DNA of 64,000 nucleotides from Sphingobacterium sp. HMA12 (lineage in GTDB: Bacteria; Bacteroidota; Bacteroidia; Sphingobacteriales; Sphingobacteriaceae). Within the stretch, counting starts at the first letter, position 1, and the number at the start of each line of letters is the position of its first letter. The position numbers were made by a program, and so were the translations under genes. The stretch is from contig NZ_BEYR01000003.1 of NCBI RefSeq assembly GCF_002933815.1, positions 1 to 64,000 of the forward strand, in the 5' to 3' direction. The notes under the pieces were generated by a model, which saw only the letters and a list, made by a program, of their open reading frames with translations, had not been told where the DNA came from and did no database searches. This document shows positions 1 to 7,639 of this stretch, in pieces.

Positions 1-972
1 AAAGGAGCTGCACTCTTTTTTCGTGCTTATCAGTATTTGCAGGGAATGTGGATATTTGCCAAGTCCTGGGATCCACAGACCTCCGACACTGATCTAGGAA
101 TTGTGTTGCGGCAGACTTCAGACCAGTCGGTACCTTCGAAACGCAGTACGGTATCAGCCTGTTATCGCCAGATCATCGGGGATTTAGTAACAGCGGCAGG
201 AATACTGCCTGATCTCGCTGAATCACCTATGCGTCCTTCAAAAATAGCCTGCTACGGAGCATTGAGTAGAGCCTATCTCTCTATTGGAAAGTATGATAGT
301 GCGTTCTACTACGTAGATAAAGCCTTAGCAATTAAGAATGACTTAATAGATTACAACGATTTTTCTTCCACAGATCTGTTAAAACCTTATCCTTTAACTC
401 GTTTAAACAAGGAAACCGTTTTTTATGCTCAGCTGACAACATCCTACCCTAATCTACATCCCAGTTATGGTCTGGTGGATACCACGCTGTACGCCAGCTA
501 TGGGGATAATGATATTCGCAAAGCACTGTTCTTTAAAGCTAGAAATGGATTCCATAGTTTTAAGGGCAATTATACTTCCGCTTTCAACCTATTCGGCGGA
601 ATAGCCGTCGATGAGCTATTTTTAATACGGGCGGAAACTAATATCCGACTGGGAAATGTCGATCGTGGTTTGGATGATCTCAATACCTTACTGATGAAAC
701 GAATAAAAAAGGAAGAATTCACTTCATACGTCGGACTTAACCAGGAGGATGCGCTCAGGTTGATAAAGAAAGAAAGGCGGAAAGAGTTACTGATGCGCGG
801 GCTGCGATGGATGGATATCAAACGCTATAATAAATATGATGGCGAAAATCTTAAGTTGCTGCGATATATAAATGGGACGAAGTATGAGTTGGAGCCTAAT
901 TCCAATCGGTATGCTTTACCTTTGCCTAATGATATTATTCTTCTGACAGGAATGGAACAAAATCCCTTGTAA
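1..972 (+). CDS. SusD/RagB family outer-membrane lipoprotein, 3' part
   Basis: The frame is open from base 1, so the 5' part, including the lipoprotein signal, lies outside the window. SusD-type proteins are surface lipoproteins that bind nutrients and work with a SusC TonB-dependent transporter; the susC gene would be expected just upstream. The family C-terminal pattern is visible: a TPR-like segment (AYLSIGKYDSAFYYVDKAL), an ELFLIRAE helix, an arginine-rich stretch with RKELLMRGLRWMDIKR, and a terminal ALPLPNDIILL...QNP motif that closes most RagB/SusD proteins. The substrate cannot be told from this fragment. The gene is complete at its 3' end and is followed by a strong hairpin. Confidence 0.88.
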   Translation, partial: KGAALFFRAYQYLQGMWIFAKSWDPQTSDTDLGIVLRQTSDQSVPSKRSTVSACYRQIIGDLVTAAGILPDLAESPMRPSKIACYGALSRAYLSIGKYDSAFYYVDKALAIKNDLIDYNDFSSTDLLKPYPLTRLNKETVFYAQLTTSYPNLHPSYGLVDTTLYASYGDNDIRKALFFKARNGFHSFKGNYTSAFNLFGGIAVDELFLIRAETNIRLGNVDRGLDDLNTLLMKRIKKEEFTSYVGLNQEDALRLIKKERRKELLMRGLRWMDIKRYNKYDGENLKLLRYINGTKYELEPNSNRYALPLPNDIILLTGMEQNPL

Positions 973-981
973 AATTTAATC

Positions 982-1012
982 GAATGCCCCGGAAGTGATC
1001 CCCGGGGCATTC
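982..1012. terminator. Bidirectional hairpin between susD and the convergent gene
   Basis: An 11-bp perfect stem (GAATGCCCCGG / CCGGGGCATTC) with a 9-nt loop lies 9 bases after the susD stop. The plus-strand side is followed by only a weak U-rich stretch. It probably ends susD and may also serve the convergent gene at 1049-1447. Confidence 0.7.
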
Positions 1013-1048
1013 TTGCAGTAGATTTATTTTTAGACTGCATTTCCAAGC

Positions 1049-1447
1049 CTATAGCTTATTGATTGGCGATATAGGTTGGCTGCTAGGGTCACTTGCCGCC
1101 GTATTTTTCGACGGAATGAATTGCGAACCAACCGCGTTCGCATTCAAGGTAATCCTGCTTGGATTTAAAGAACGAGAACCGGGGGTACCCGTAAGATCGG
1201 AAGCGTCGGCTTCCATGGCACAGGCTGCATTATTTCCAGACCCGCAGTCCTCATCATTTGTTTCTTCAGTCCAAAGTGATTGATTTTGCACATCTGACGA
1301 AGAACTGGTGCTTCCGTGAAAATAAAGTGTTACAGGAGCTAAACTTTTTCCTGTATAAGCCTCAGCACCTTTAAATGCTGAGAATCCGATAATCATGGCT
1401 CCTCCTAATATCATGTAGCCATAATTGTTTAAAAATTTGGTTAGCAT
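1049..1447 (-). CDS. DUF6520-like small exported protein
   Basis: 132 residues from the chosen ATG at 1447. This start has a strong AGGAGGG ribosome site about 8 bases upstream; a longer frame would begin at 1474 without one. The N-terminus (MLTKFLNNYGYMILGGAMIIGF) is a hydrophobic export or anchor segment. The rest is polar and rich in Ser, Asn and Thr, with a Cys pair (ECDG-like DCGSGNNAACA). Small proteins of this shape beside MauE genes are usually called DUF6520 in Bacteroidota. The start codon overlaps the end of the MauE gene as ATGCTAA, so the two are translationally coupled. The function is unknown; export to the periplasm is inferred. Confidence 0.65.
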   Translation of the reverse strand: MLTKFLNNYGYMILGGAMIIGFSAFKGAEAYTGKSLAPVTLYFHGSTSSSSDVQNQSLWTEETNDEDCGSGNNAACAMEADASDLTGTPGSRSLNPSRITLNANAVGSQFIPSKNTAASDPSSQPISPINKL

Positions 1448-2184
1448 GTAGCTACCCTCCTTTCTGTACTGCAAGCCAGCGATTGGTTGGTAAAAATACT
1501 GGCCTGCAAACTTTTGGTAAATAATTGTTGTCGGTACGGTTCTGTGTACCGATCGTATCTGAATGCCAGGCTGCCTACTATAGGCCTACTGACGGCGTTA
1601 TGTGCTGGATCATAATAGAGACTGTCTGGCGTATACCACATATCTTTTGATTTTGTACCGCGGATATCCCGATAGCTGATGGCGCCGATTGCTATAAAGG
1701 CAATCAGAAATAATGCTATGCTCTTTTTACCTGTCATTACTCGCTCACTATATTTGGCAACTTTGGGATGCAACATTAATCCCGCGATAGAAAGCCCAAG
1801 AATCACGATATTTATCAATAGATGCGCAGTCCAGGAAATACGGCTCGGAAAGCTTGTGCACATACAGGGTTTCTGTGCATAAACATTGAATAAGCCTAAT
1901 CCAATATAGATCGTAAAAACGATGATCAATAGGGTGGAGGCTCTCCATCCCCACACACGCAGTCCGACTGATGGTATGGCTAGCAATATCCCTACCGCGA
2001 TTTCCATAAGCGGAAGTAACCAAAAGAGTATTGGAGCCAGATAACTGATTACTGGCTGCTGCTCGAGGGCGATCCGAAACGCGCTCAGCTGCCAGATCTT
2101 GTCCATACCTGCATAGATCCAAAAAAGGATCATTACCGACCGAAGGATCATATATATGATGCTGCTTGTTTTATTCGCTTCCAT
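1441..2184 (-). CDS. MauE/DoxX-like redox-associated membrane protein
   Basis: 247 residues with about five membrane helices. The first ~140 residues match the MauE pattern: an N-terminal helix followed by YAGMDKIW, a second helix with LLPLMEIAVGILL, a third, and a Cys pair KPCMCTSF in a loop before the fourth helix. MauE-type proteins are thought to help maturation or redox transfer for periplasmic proteins. Residues ~180-247 form an extra periplasmic tail with no motif I recognise. It overlaps the DUF6520-like gene by 7 bases. Its start codon directly abuts an 11-unit repeat array that probably lies in the mRNA leader. Confidence 0.72.
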   Translation of the reverse strand: MEANKTSSIIYMILRSVMILFWIYAGMDKIWQLSAFRIALEQQPVISYLAPILFWLLPLMEIAVGILLAIPSVGLRVWGWRASTLLIIVFTIYIGLGLFNVYAQKPCMCTSFPSRISWTAHLLINIVILGLSIAGLMLHPKVAKYSERVMTGKKSIALFLIAFIAIGAISYRDIRGTKSKDMWYTPDSLYYDPAHNAVSRPIVGSLAFRYDRYTEPYRQQLFTKSLQASIFTNQSLACSTERRVATC

Positions 2185-2189
2185 AGCTT

Positions 2190-2414
2190 TAATTATTTGT
2201 ACTGTGGTATTTATTATTTCTTTCCGCTGTTTTATTATTTCCTGTTAGGGTTTTATTATTTATGCTTAGTTTAGGCTAACTATTTAGTTTAGCTCCTTTA
2301 TTGTTTATGCTTTGCTCATACTAATTATTTGTATTTCTCTCCTAACTATTTATATCCCGGGCTTAATTATTTGTATTGCCGTGTTAATTATTTTTGAATG
2401 GGCTTTTATTATTT
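2190..2414. repeat. Array of 11 degenerate units, core TwAyTATTT, step 21 or 24 bp
   Basis: The 9-bp core (TAATTATTT, TTATTATTT, TAACTATTT or TTATTGTTT) starts at 2190, 2211, 2232, 2253, 2277, 2298, 2322, 2343, 2364, 2385 and 2406. The steps are 21,21,21,24,21,24,21,21,21,21. Both 24-bp units carry TTTATGCTT directly after the core. Sequence between cores is not conserved. Read on the minus strand the core is AAATAATTA or AAATAATAA, and the last copy ends six bases before the MauE start codon. The same reading phase on the plus strand contains stops, so the array is not an intact gene. Confidence 0.85.
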
Positions 2415-2510
2415 CTATGCTTCTTTAAAAACAGGGCGCCGTACCTGCCCCTCCATTAGGTACAGCGGCCTGCCTGAGCGCCAGCTTCTACTTTCTCGTA
2501 CGCCTTAAAT

Positions 2511-2518
2511 CAAAGGTA
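2511..2518 (-). promoter_or_regulatory. Candidate -7 box (TACCTTTG) for the MauE operon
   Basis: The minus strand reads TACCTTTG, a match to the Bacteroidota -7 consensus TAnnTTTG. No clear -33 TTG was found at the usual distance. If used, transcription would begin near 2504 and give a leader of about 320 nt that contains the whole repeat array. The remaining intergenic bases 2519-2762 show nothing else I can name. Confidence 0.4.
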
Positions 2519-2762
2519 CCACGGAAAATAGGCGAGCGTAGGTGTAACGAAATGACTAATTCGGAGAGTTTACCCGCCTCTATTTGGTTTAAACAAAGAG
2601 TGGGATGTAGTGAAGGGGTAATATTGTGGCAAAAAGGTTAGGTGTGGCTTCTTGGTAAAACCGTCGGTTTTGGGATTGTAATGGCTGTATTTGATAGATA
2701 GAACGAATGTGTTGAGGGGGTGTAACGCTAACATACCCCTAGTTTTTTTAATTCTGTGTATT

Positions 2763-3851
2763 TTATTTATTTAATTCGGGAAATTGTTCATTCAGCTCGG
2801 CAAGCATGGTGTTTAATACTCTACGGATACGTACAGCTGCATGAAATTCAGCACTTTTGTCCATCCTTGTCAGGCTATGGGCAGAAAGTAAGGTGCCCTC
2901 CCTCGTTTTGATGAGTTTGGAAAACTCCTCGGCAACTTCTTTTTTCTCAGACGAGCGCATGATATTAGCCTTGACAGCGATGTGCATCCAGATCTTGAGC
3001 TCCTTGCCATTGAAATTGCTATGGATAAATCGTTGTGAATGATCATGCAATGTTGAATGCGGTTGCGTATTTTCGGCCTGAATGTACTCGCACATCAACT
3101 CAAGCAAACTCCTTCGATTGCTATCATACGCAAAGTTGGGAATGCAGGAGAAATGTTTTGGAAAGCGTAATAGCGCATCCATAAATGAGGGATCTGAAAT
3201 GTACAGCTCTTTCCAGCGGTTAAAGAATCCCATGTGGTTAAAATTGAAATTGACCATCACTACTAAAAACCGGTAATGCCAGTTCTTACCTTGGCGCTTG
3301 TCTTGCGCCAACTGCCGTAGCGATTCGACCAATTGGATCAGATAATCTTGATGTCGGTATTGAATATAAGGGATCTTGCCATTTTCAAATAGACTGTCCA
3401 TGGCTGAAAGAATTTCACCAAGATAAACTTGTGGTATGTCTTTTTGGGCAAGACTATCGAGGATATAGGGAATATTGATGTAGACATATGCATACATCCT
3501 TTTGCGGTAATGGCTTGGTAAGAATGTAGCAGGATCGATGTCTCTTTTAAATAAAAATTCAATACGTTCGAGCAAGTCTTCCAGCGCTACTAACGCCGTA
3601 CGGTCTTCGATATTGTTATCCCTACAGAAGCTATCGAGTTTTTGGTGTAGACGAAGTAATTGGGTATGGTATAGACGCACAGCCTGGCTGGCGGAGTCGA
3701 CATTACTGATCTGCCGGAAGGCCTGTAATGACAGCGCAAAATTATCGGAGCAGGCCACTGAAATCTCGTGTAAATGTGCCTGTGCTCCCTTGCTTTCCAA
3801 GTGATCCAAAGCTTCGATAAGCAAAGTCAGGGGCTGTAAACTTACGATCAT
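2763..3851 (-). CDS. Uncharacterised helical protein, possible RteC-like C-terminus
   Basis: 362 residues, predicted soluble and mostly helical; there is no signal peptide or membrane segment. I do not recognise the N-terminal 270 residues. The last ~80 residues (AVKANIMRSSEKKEVAEEFSKLIKTREGTLLSAHSL... followed by a final amphipathic helix) resemble in layout the C-terminal segment seen in RteC-type and related Bacteroidota regulators, but this is a weak, from-memory likeness. The start ATG overlaps the stop of the upstream membrane gene as ATGA, so the two are probably co-translated. The function is unknown. Confidence 0.6.
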   Translation of the reverse strand: MIVSLQPLTLLIEALDHLESKGAQAHLHEISVACSDNFALSLQAFRQISNVDSASQAVRLYHTQLLRLHQKLDSFCRDNNIEDRTALVALEDLLERIEFLFKRDIDPATFLPSHYRKRMYAYVYINIPYILDSLAQKDIPQVYLGEILSAMDSLFENGKIPYIQYRHQDYLIQLVESLRQLAQDKRQGKNWHYRFLVVMVNFNFNHMGFFNRWKELYISDPSFMDALLRFPKHFSCIPNFAYDSNRRSLLELMCEYIQAENTQPHSTLHDHSQRFIHSNFNGKELKIWMHIAVKANIMRSSEKKEVAEEFSKLIKTREGTLLSAHSLTRMDKSAEFHAAVRIRRVLNTMLAELNEQFPELNK

Positions 3852-4540
3852 CTGTACCTCCTTTTTATATCTTTGTGGTACCAGGGCCAGCCATAGACTC
3901 CGGGATGCATTTGCAGCAGGAGTGTGTCTCCCTCATTGGTCTGCTCATGTAACCGTGGATTGACGTTTATGGCTGCTGTTTGCTCTTGCCCTTCATGCTT
4001 GAACGAAAACCATAATTCATGGATGTCACAACAAGGAGGACATTTTTGGATGACAATGGCAGGTATGCGTACAGCTTTCGCATTTGGGATATGCTGACAA
4101 TTGGCCATAATCAGCAGCATACGTATATACCAGATACAGGCAAGGATCATAATCGGGAATTGGATCCCATAAAGTTTGAAAAGGTTTATCTTTCTCCAAG
4201 AAAATAGATGTGCTAACACACAGACGATGAAGGCTATTGGTATGCCTTTTTTTACAGCTGTCCAAAATGGCTGGGAACTGATCAATAGCTGATAGGGGAG
4301 GCGATCAAATAATGCTATGCTGCTAAGCTGGATACAGGCAAAAAAGATAAAGAAGAGCTGCATCACGCGCTCTTGGTTTCGGATCTCTAAAAAGGGGATA
4401 AGCACGACCAGTACACCAATGCTATATACACGTTGGTCATGTGTCCGCGCCCAAAAAAGCCCGTATAAGGTAATCAATACAGCAATCGTAATAAATATAT
4501 AATTGCGGCTAAATGGGAGGACTGTTTTTGTTGTTCTCAT
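3848..4540 (-). CDS. Uncharacterised multi-pass membrane protein
   Basis: 230 residues. About five hydrophobic helices fill residues 12-150. A soluble C-terminal part (~155-230) contains a Cys cluster, IQKCPPCCDIHELWF, and ends KDIKRRYR. I do not recognise the family. It is the first gene of a two-gene unit with 2763-3851 (ATGA overlap). Upstream lie a candidate -7 box at 4577-4584 and a four-unit 20-21 bp repeat at 4627-4697, so regulation by an upstream-bound protein is plausible. Confidence 0.6.
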   Translation of the reverse strand: MRTTKTVLPFSRNYIFITIAVLITLYGLFWARTHDQRVYSIGVLVVLIPFLEIRNQERVMQLFFIFFACIQLSSIALFDRLPYQLLISSQPFWTAVKKGIPIAFIVCVLAHLFSWRKINLFKLYGIQFPIMILACIWYIRMLLIMANCQHIPNAKAVRIPAIVIQKCPPCCDIHELWFSFKHEGQEQTAAINVNPRLHEQTNEGDTLLLQMHPGVYGWPWYHKDIKRRYR

Positions 4541-4576
4541 GATCTATGGGTTTATAATCAGTGAACTATTACTTTT

Positions 4577-4584
4577 CAAAAATA
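4577..4584 (-). promoter_or_regulatory. Candidate -7 box (TATTTTTG) for gene 3848-4540
   Basis: The minus strand reads TATTTTTG, matching TAnnTTTG, 37 bases upstream of the start codon. There is no convincing -33 box, which would fit a promoter that needs an activator. The four CAACGAA repeats begin about 43 bases further upstream. Confidence 0.45.
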
Positions 4585-4626
4585 CCGATAACGACAGGAA
4601 ATTTTTGCTGAATACCGCCTTAATTT

Positions 4627-4697
4627 CAACGAAGACCTGTTTTTTACAACGAAGGCTGATTTCTTTACAACGAAAGGTGCATTTTAAACAATAAAGG
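4627..4697. repeat. Four CAACGAA-type direct repeats, step 20-21 bp
   Basis: CAACGAA occurs at 4627, 4647 and 4668, and a variant, CAATAAA, at 4689; steps are 20, 21 and 21. Each copy is followed by 1-2 purines, and the spacers are T-rich before the next copy. The array lies between two divergent genes, 43-120 bases upstream of the -7 box of the minus-strand gene. Spacing of about two helical turns is typical of direct-repeat operators for LytTR-type regulators. The rest of the interval, 4700-4960, is AT-rich with no other feature seen. Confidence 0.7.
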
Positions 4698-4960
4698 TTG
4701 AAAATTTTCATCCAACAGAGTAATTATTTAGGTTAGAGGGCGGAATGAAAAAGCCGATTTTTGAACTGGGAATATTGTTTAAAATATAAATGGCTAAATT
4801 TATATAGTAAACATTTCTTCGTATAGGGAAATTTTTAATAAAAGTCCTTAAGCAATATCTAGCCATATATGCTTGAAGGGACCTTGGTATGTTGAAAAGT
4901 AATTTATAATAAGGTAAACTCTACCCGAATGAGAAAGAGCAAGCAAACTGGATGCGCATG

Positions 4961-4968
4961 TATGTTTG
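4961..4968 (+). promoter_or_regulatory. Candidate -7 box (TATGTTTG) for the LytTR-like gene
   Basis: TATGTTTG matches TAnnTTTG and lies 32 bases before the chosen ATG at 5001, giving a short leader of about 25 nt. No clear -33 box was found. Confidence 0.4.
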
Positions 4969-5000
4969 GATAGAGCTTTGATAAAATAGTATTGGAGTAT

Positions 5001-6041
5001 ATGAAAAGTATCGGTCAGGACAAATATCAAGATAGTAAAGATTTGACTGTAAATTACCCGGATGTAATCTGGCTATTGATCGCGTCTTTCGTCTTTGGCG
5101 GTGTTTGCTGGTATTTGGGTTATCAGGGGGCTTTAGCTGATCGGCTTGCAAACTGGTCAATCATCTCTAGCTATCTATTTTTTGTGCTGATGGTGGCTAT
5201 CACTTTTCTCTATATACGTTTGGTTATAGTGTTACTGGACAAAAGGCAAAATTGGTTGACCGATCCGGAGAAACGCATCGGTACACAACTGTTTTTTTGT
5301 TGTGTATTGCCCACACTGTTTTTGTTCTGGATTATCGGTCCAGATTCAATGGCTAAGGATGAATGGCTTTTATTTCCTCTAATGGTCATATTTAGTGGGG
5401 TTCTGGTCTTGAATATGTGCTATACAGTGTATTTTTATCTCGCCAATTATCAAAGCCAAAAAAAGCTACTTGTTGAATTGAACGAAGTAAACCATCAGCA
5501 GCAATTAAAGATAACAGATCTTGAGGAACAAATTGATCTGTTATCTCCGGATCTGGAAGAGGTGAGGGAAATCCTGGAAGCTGAGACGGGAGATAGAGAT
5601 CCTGATTCCATGGATGAAATAGATTTAGTTCTGGTCAAATCCATGGATCCGGAGCAGGAAGTATTCTTGCTCAATAATAAAATCTTGTCCCAGAAGATTC
5701 TGTATAAAGATTTAGGAATTTTTACTTTTAAAAATAGTATCGTCAGCCTTTATTTAAAAACTGCGATGCACGACAATCTTACTTGTGGTGAACAACGTAG
5801 CCTAAAGGAAGTCGTAAATAGTACAAAAGGATTCGTACAAAAGATAGATCGGGATAAGGCGATACCGTTTGGTATGATCCAGTCTTGTCATCAACTGAAG
5901 CGTGGCAGGTTACGTATTGTGCTCAAGCTTCCGTTTGAAGGGCGTTATAATTTTGAGGTGTCTGATAAGATTGTTAAGCATATCAAAGAATGGATCATGT
6001 TGCAGGTACCAATAGAAAAGGAAAGATACAATAAGAGATAA
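5001..6041 (+). CDS. Four-helix membrane protein with LytTR-like DNA-binding domain
   Basis: 346 residues from ATG 5001; an upstream TTG at 4992 is less likely. Residues ~22-145 hold four membrane helices. A charged coiled-coil-like stretch follows (~155-200, LNEVNHQQQLKITDLEEQ), then an acidic linker. Residues ~215-335 look like a divergent LytTR domain: YKDLGIFTFKNSIVSLYL, then RSLKEVV, then FVQKIDRDKAIPFGMI, and a C-terminal helix ending KHIKEWI. Membrane-anchored LytTR proteins occur in Bacteroidota and bind DNA as direct repeats. The adjacent array at 4627-4697 is an obvious candidate target. The domain call is from pattern only. Confidence 0.6.
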   Translation: MKSIGQDKYQDSKDLTVNYPDVIWLLIASFVFGGVCWYLGYQGALADRLANWSIISSYLFFVLMVAITFLYIRLVIVLLDKRQNWLTDPEKRIGTQLFFCCVLPTLFLFWIIGPDSMAKDEWLLFPLMVIFSGVLVLNMCYTVYFYLANYQSQKKLLVELNEVNHQQQLKITDLEEQIDLLSPDLEEVREILEAETGDRDPDSMDEIDLVLVKSMDPEQEVFLLNNKILSQKILYKDLGIFTFKNSIVSLYLKTAMHDNLTCGEQRSLKEVVNSTKGFVQKIDRDKAIPFGMIQSCHQLKRGRLRIVLKLPFEGRYNFEVSDKIVKHIKEWIMLQVPIEKERYNKR

Positions 6042-6058
6042 ACTTTAAAAGATAGATT

Positions 6059-6367
6059 ATGGAAAAAGCAAAGGATAATACCTGGAAATGCCGTGCTACT
6101 GGTAAAGTTGGATTTCCTTCTTTAATTGAAGCCCAATGGGCAATGCTTCATTTTAAGTTCAAATCACGGGTGAGAAACAAATTAGACGGCAGACGTATCA
6201 AACATCGGATGGGAAAAGATGCCTGCAAAAGGGCTTATTATTGTAAGTTTTGTAAAGGATACCATATTACCAAATGGGATAAAGAACACTTTAGCATCTA
6301 CAAAACTAAGGCGGAGTCTTGGAAGATACCGGATGTATTAGGAAACTGGAATTATTTGATTGAGTAG
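6059..6367 (+). CDS. Small Cys/His-containing protein, possible zinc ribbon
   Basis: 102 basic residues. Two Cys-containing ends could form a zinc ribbon: WKCRATGKV near the N-terminus and RAYYCKFCKGYHITKW near residue 62. This layout (a turn, a long helix, then YYCxxCxxYHxT) is common in small Bacteroidota and phage proteins with no known function. It starts 17 bases after the LytTR-like gene and probably shares its transcript. DNA or RNA binding is a guess. Confidence 0.65.
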   Translation: MEKAKDNTWKCRATGKVGFPSLIEAQWAMLHFKFKSRVRNKLDGRRIKHRMGKDACKRAYYCKFCKGYHITKWDKEHFSIYKTKAESWKIPDVLGNWNYLIE

Positions 6368-6570
6368 AATCAGTAGATGGTTTTGGTTAACACTCGCAGC
6401 TTCTACTATGTGAAAATTTTTGATTAAGTCTTTGAATAGGTGTTGAGTCTAAATTACAGGCGGATAGAATAATCTATAGCGAATCATTTACGAAAATTAT
6501 TTTGCTTAATTTTCTTGTTGTGTTTCGGGATATTATATCTTATTTTAGCTCTATATTTAATTTGTTTTTA

Positions 6571-7245
6571 ATGAAAAGAAAATTACTCTCAATTGCAGCA
6601 GCATTATGTTTTATTGCTGGAGCAAAAGCACAAACTTCTTATGGTATTAAAGCTGGTGCTAACTTTGCTAAAATGAAAGAATCCGCACAGGGTTTTTCTT
6701 ATACTTCTGATGCTGCAACATCATTTTATGTGGCAGGTTATGCTGACATCCCACTGGCAAATAGTTTTAGTATTCAACCCGGAATTTCATTACAAGGGAA
6801 AGGAAGTAAAATTTCATTGACAAAAATGGCGGAACTTGCTGGTATAAGTGGAGTGTCGGGTAGTGTAAAGCAAGATTTGATGTACATTGAAATACCAGTC
6901 AATTTTGTATATTCTATCCCAACAGGAAATTCTGGAAATGTCTTTTTTGGGGCCGGCCCATATGCTGGATTTGGAATTCATGCTAAAGTTAAAGCTGATA
7001 ATATCTCGGGATCTTTTGAAGATGATTTTTTTGATATAGACGGGAAAGAAAGTGGAAGCTTTGGTGATTTCGGCTACAAAACCTTTGACGCAGGGTTAAA
7101 TGTTTTGGCAGGCTTTAAGTTCACCAATGGTTTCTTGATTAATGGTGGTTATGGTCTAGGATTAACAAATATTGCTAAGGAAACTAATGGCGAAGGTAGT
7201 CTAAAAAACCGCGTATTTTCAGTAGGAGTTGGTTACCAATTCTAA
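6571..7245 (+). CDS. Outer-membrane beta-barrel protein
   Basis: 224 residues from ATG 6571; a TTG-initiated extension upstream is rejected because the signal peptide MKRKLLSIAAALCFIAGAKA begins here. The mature protein opens QTSYGIKAGANFAKM, the typical first strand of small PorT/OmpX-like barrels, and has alternating hydrophobic strands with Gly- and aromatic-rich turns, ending VFSVGVGYQF with a C-terminal Phe. It is a monocistronic gene with its own terminator. The ligand or role is unknown. Confidence 0.82.
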   Translation: MKRKLLSIAAALCFIAGAKAQTSYGIKAGANFAKMKESAQGFSYTSDAATSFYVAGYADIPLANSFSIQPGISLQGKGSKISLTKMAELAGISGVSGSVKQDLMYIEIPVNFVYSIPTGNSGNVFFGAGPYAGFGIHAKVKADNISGSFEDDFFDIDGKESGSFGDFGYKTFDAGLNVLAGFKFTNGFLINGGYGLGLTNIAKETNGEGSLKNRVFSVGVGYQF

Positions 7246-7264
7246 GTAAAAAAATATAAAAATA

Positions 7265-7296
7265 AAAAAGGGCCTTTCGTAAGAAAAGCCCTTTTT
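7265..7296. terminator. Bidirectional terminator between OMP gene and rpsJ
   Basis: A stem AAAAAGGGC / GCCCTTTTT with a 14-nt inner region has A and T runs on both sides, so it can end transcripts of both convergent genes. It marks the end of the str operon after rpsJ. Confidence 0.85.
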
Positions 7297-7316
7297 ATTT
7301 CAGTGACTGAAATCTA

Positions 7317-7622
7317 TCACACTTTGATTTCTACTTCAACACCTGAAGGCAATTCAAGTTTCATCAATGCGTCAACAGTTTTAGCGTTTGATGAATAGAT
7401 ATCCAACAATCTTTTGTAAGCACACAATTGGAATTGCTCACGTGCTTTTTTGTTAACGTGTGGTGAACGTAATACCGTATAGATTTTTTTCTCAGTAGGC
7501 AATGGAATAGGACCACTAACAACTGCACCTGTAGGTTTTACTGTTTTTACGATTTTCTCAGCTGACTTATCAACCAAATTGTAATCGTAAGATTTCAATT
7601 TAATTCTGATTCTTTGGCTCAT
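7317..7622 (-). CDS. rpsJ: 30S ribosomal protein S10
   Basis: 101 residues, full length. MSQRIRIKLKSYDYNLVDKSAEKIV and GPIPLPTEKKIYTVLRSPHV are the family hallmarks. S10 helps assemble the 30S head and, with NusB, takes part in antitermination. It is the last gene of the cluster rpsL-rpsG-fusA-rpsJ and is followed by a terminator and a convergent unrelated gene. The rest of the S10 operon (rplC onward) is therefore not attached here. A 128-base spacer with two stem-loops separates it from fusA. Confidence 0.97.
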   Translation of the reverse strand: MSQRIRIKLKSYDYNLVDKSAEKIVKTVKPTGAVVSGPIPLPTEKKIYTVLRSPHVNKKAREQFQLCAYKRLLDIYSSNAKTVDALMKLELPSGVEVEIKV

Positions 7623-7639
7623 TTTTATTTATTTAAAAT

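Noticed and set aside
1..972. Broken or truncated susD gene
   Set aside because: The frame runs open to base 1, so the missing part is outside the window; no sign of a lesion.
1748..2122. 124-codon minus-strand frame within the MauE gene
   Set aside because: It overlaps the well-supported MauE reading frame completely in another phase.
2190..2414. CRISPR array
   Set aside because: The step is only 21 bp with a 9-bp core; there is no 25-40 bp conserved repeat, and no cas genes are present. The same applies to 11053-11427.
3601..4540. Integrated mobile element in the 2.2-6.4 kb accessory region
   Set aside because: No integrase, transposase, tRNA end or flanking direct repeat was found; only the weak RteC-like similarity hints at mobile DNA.
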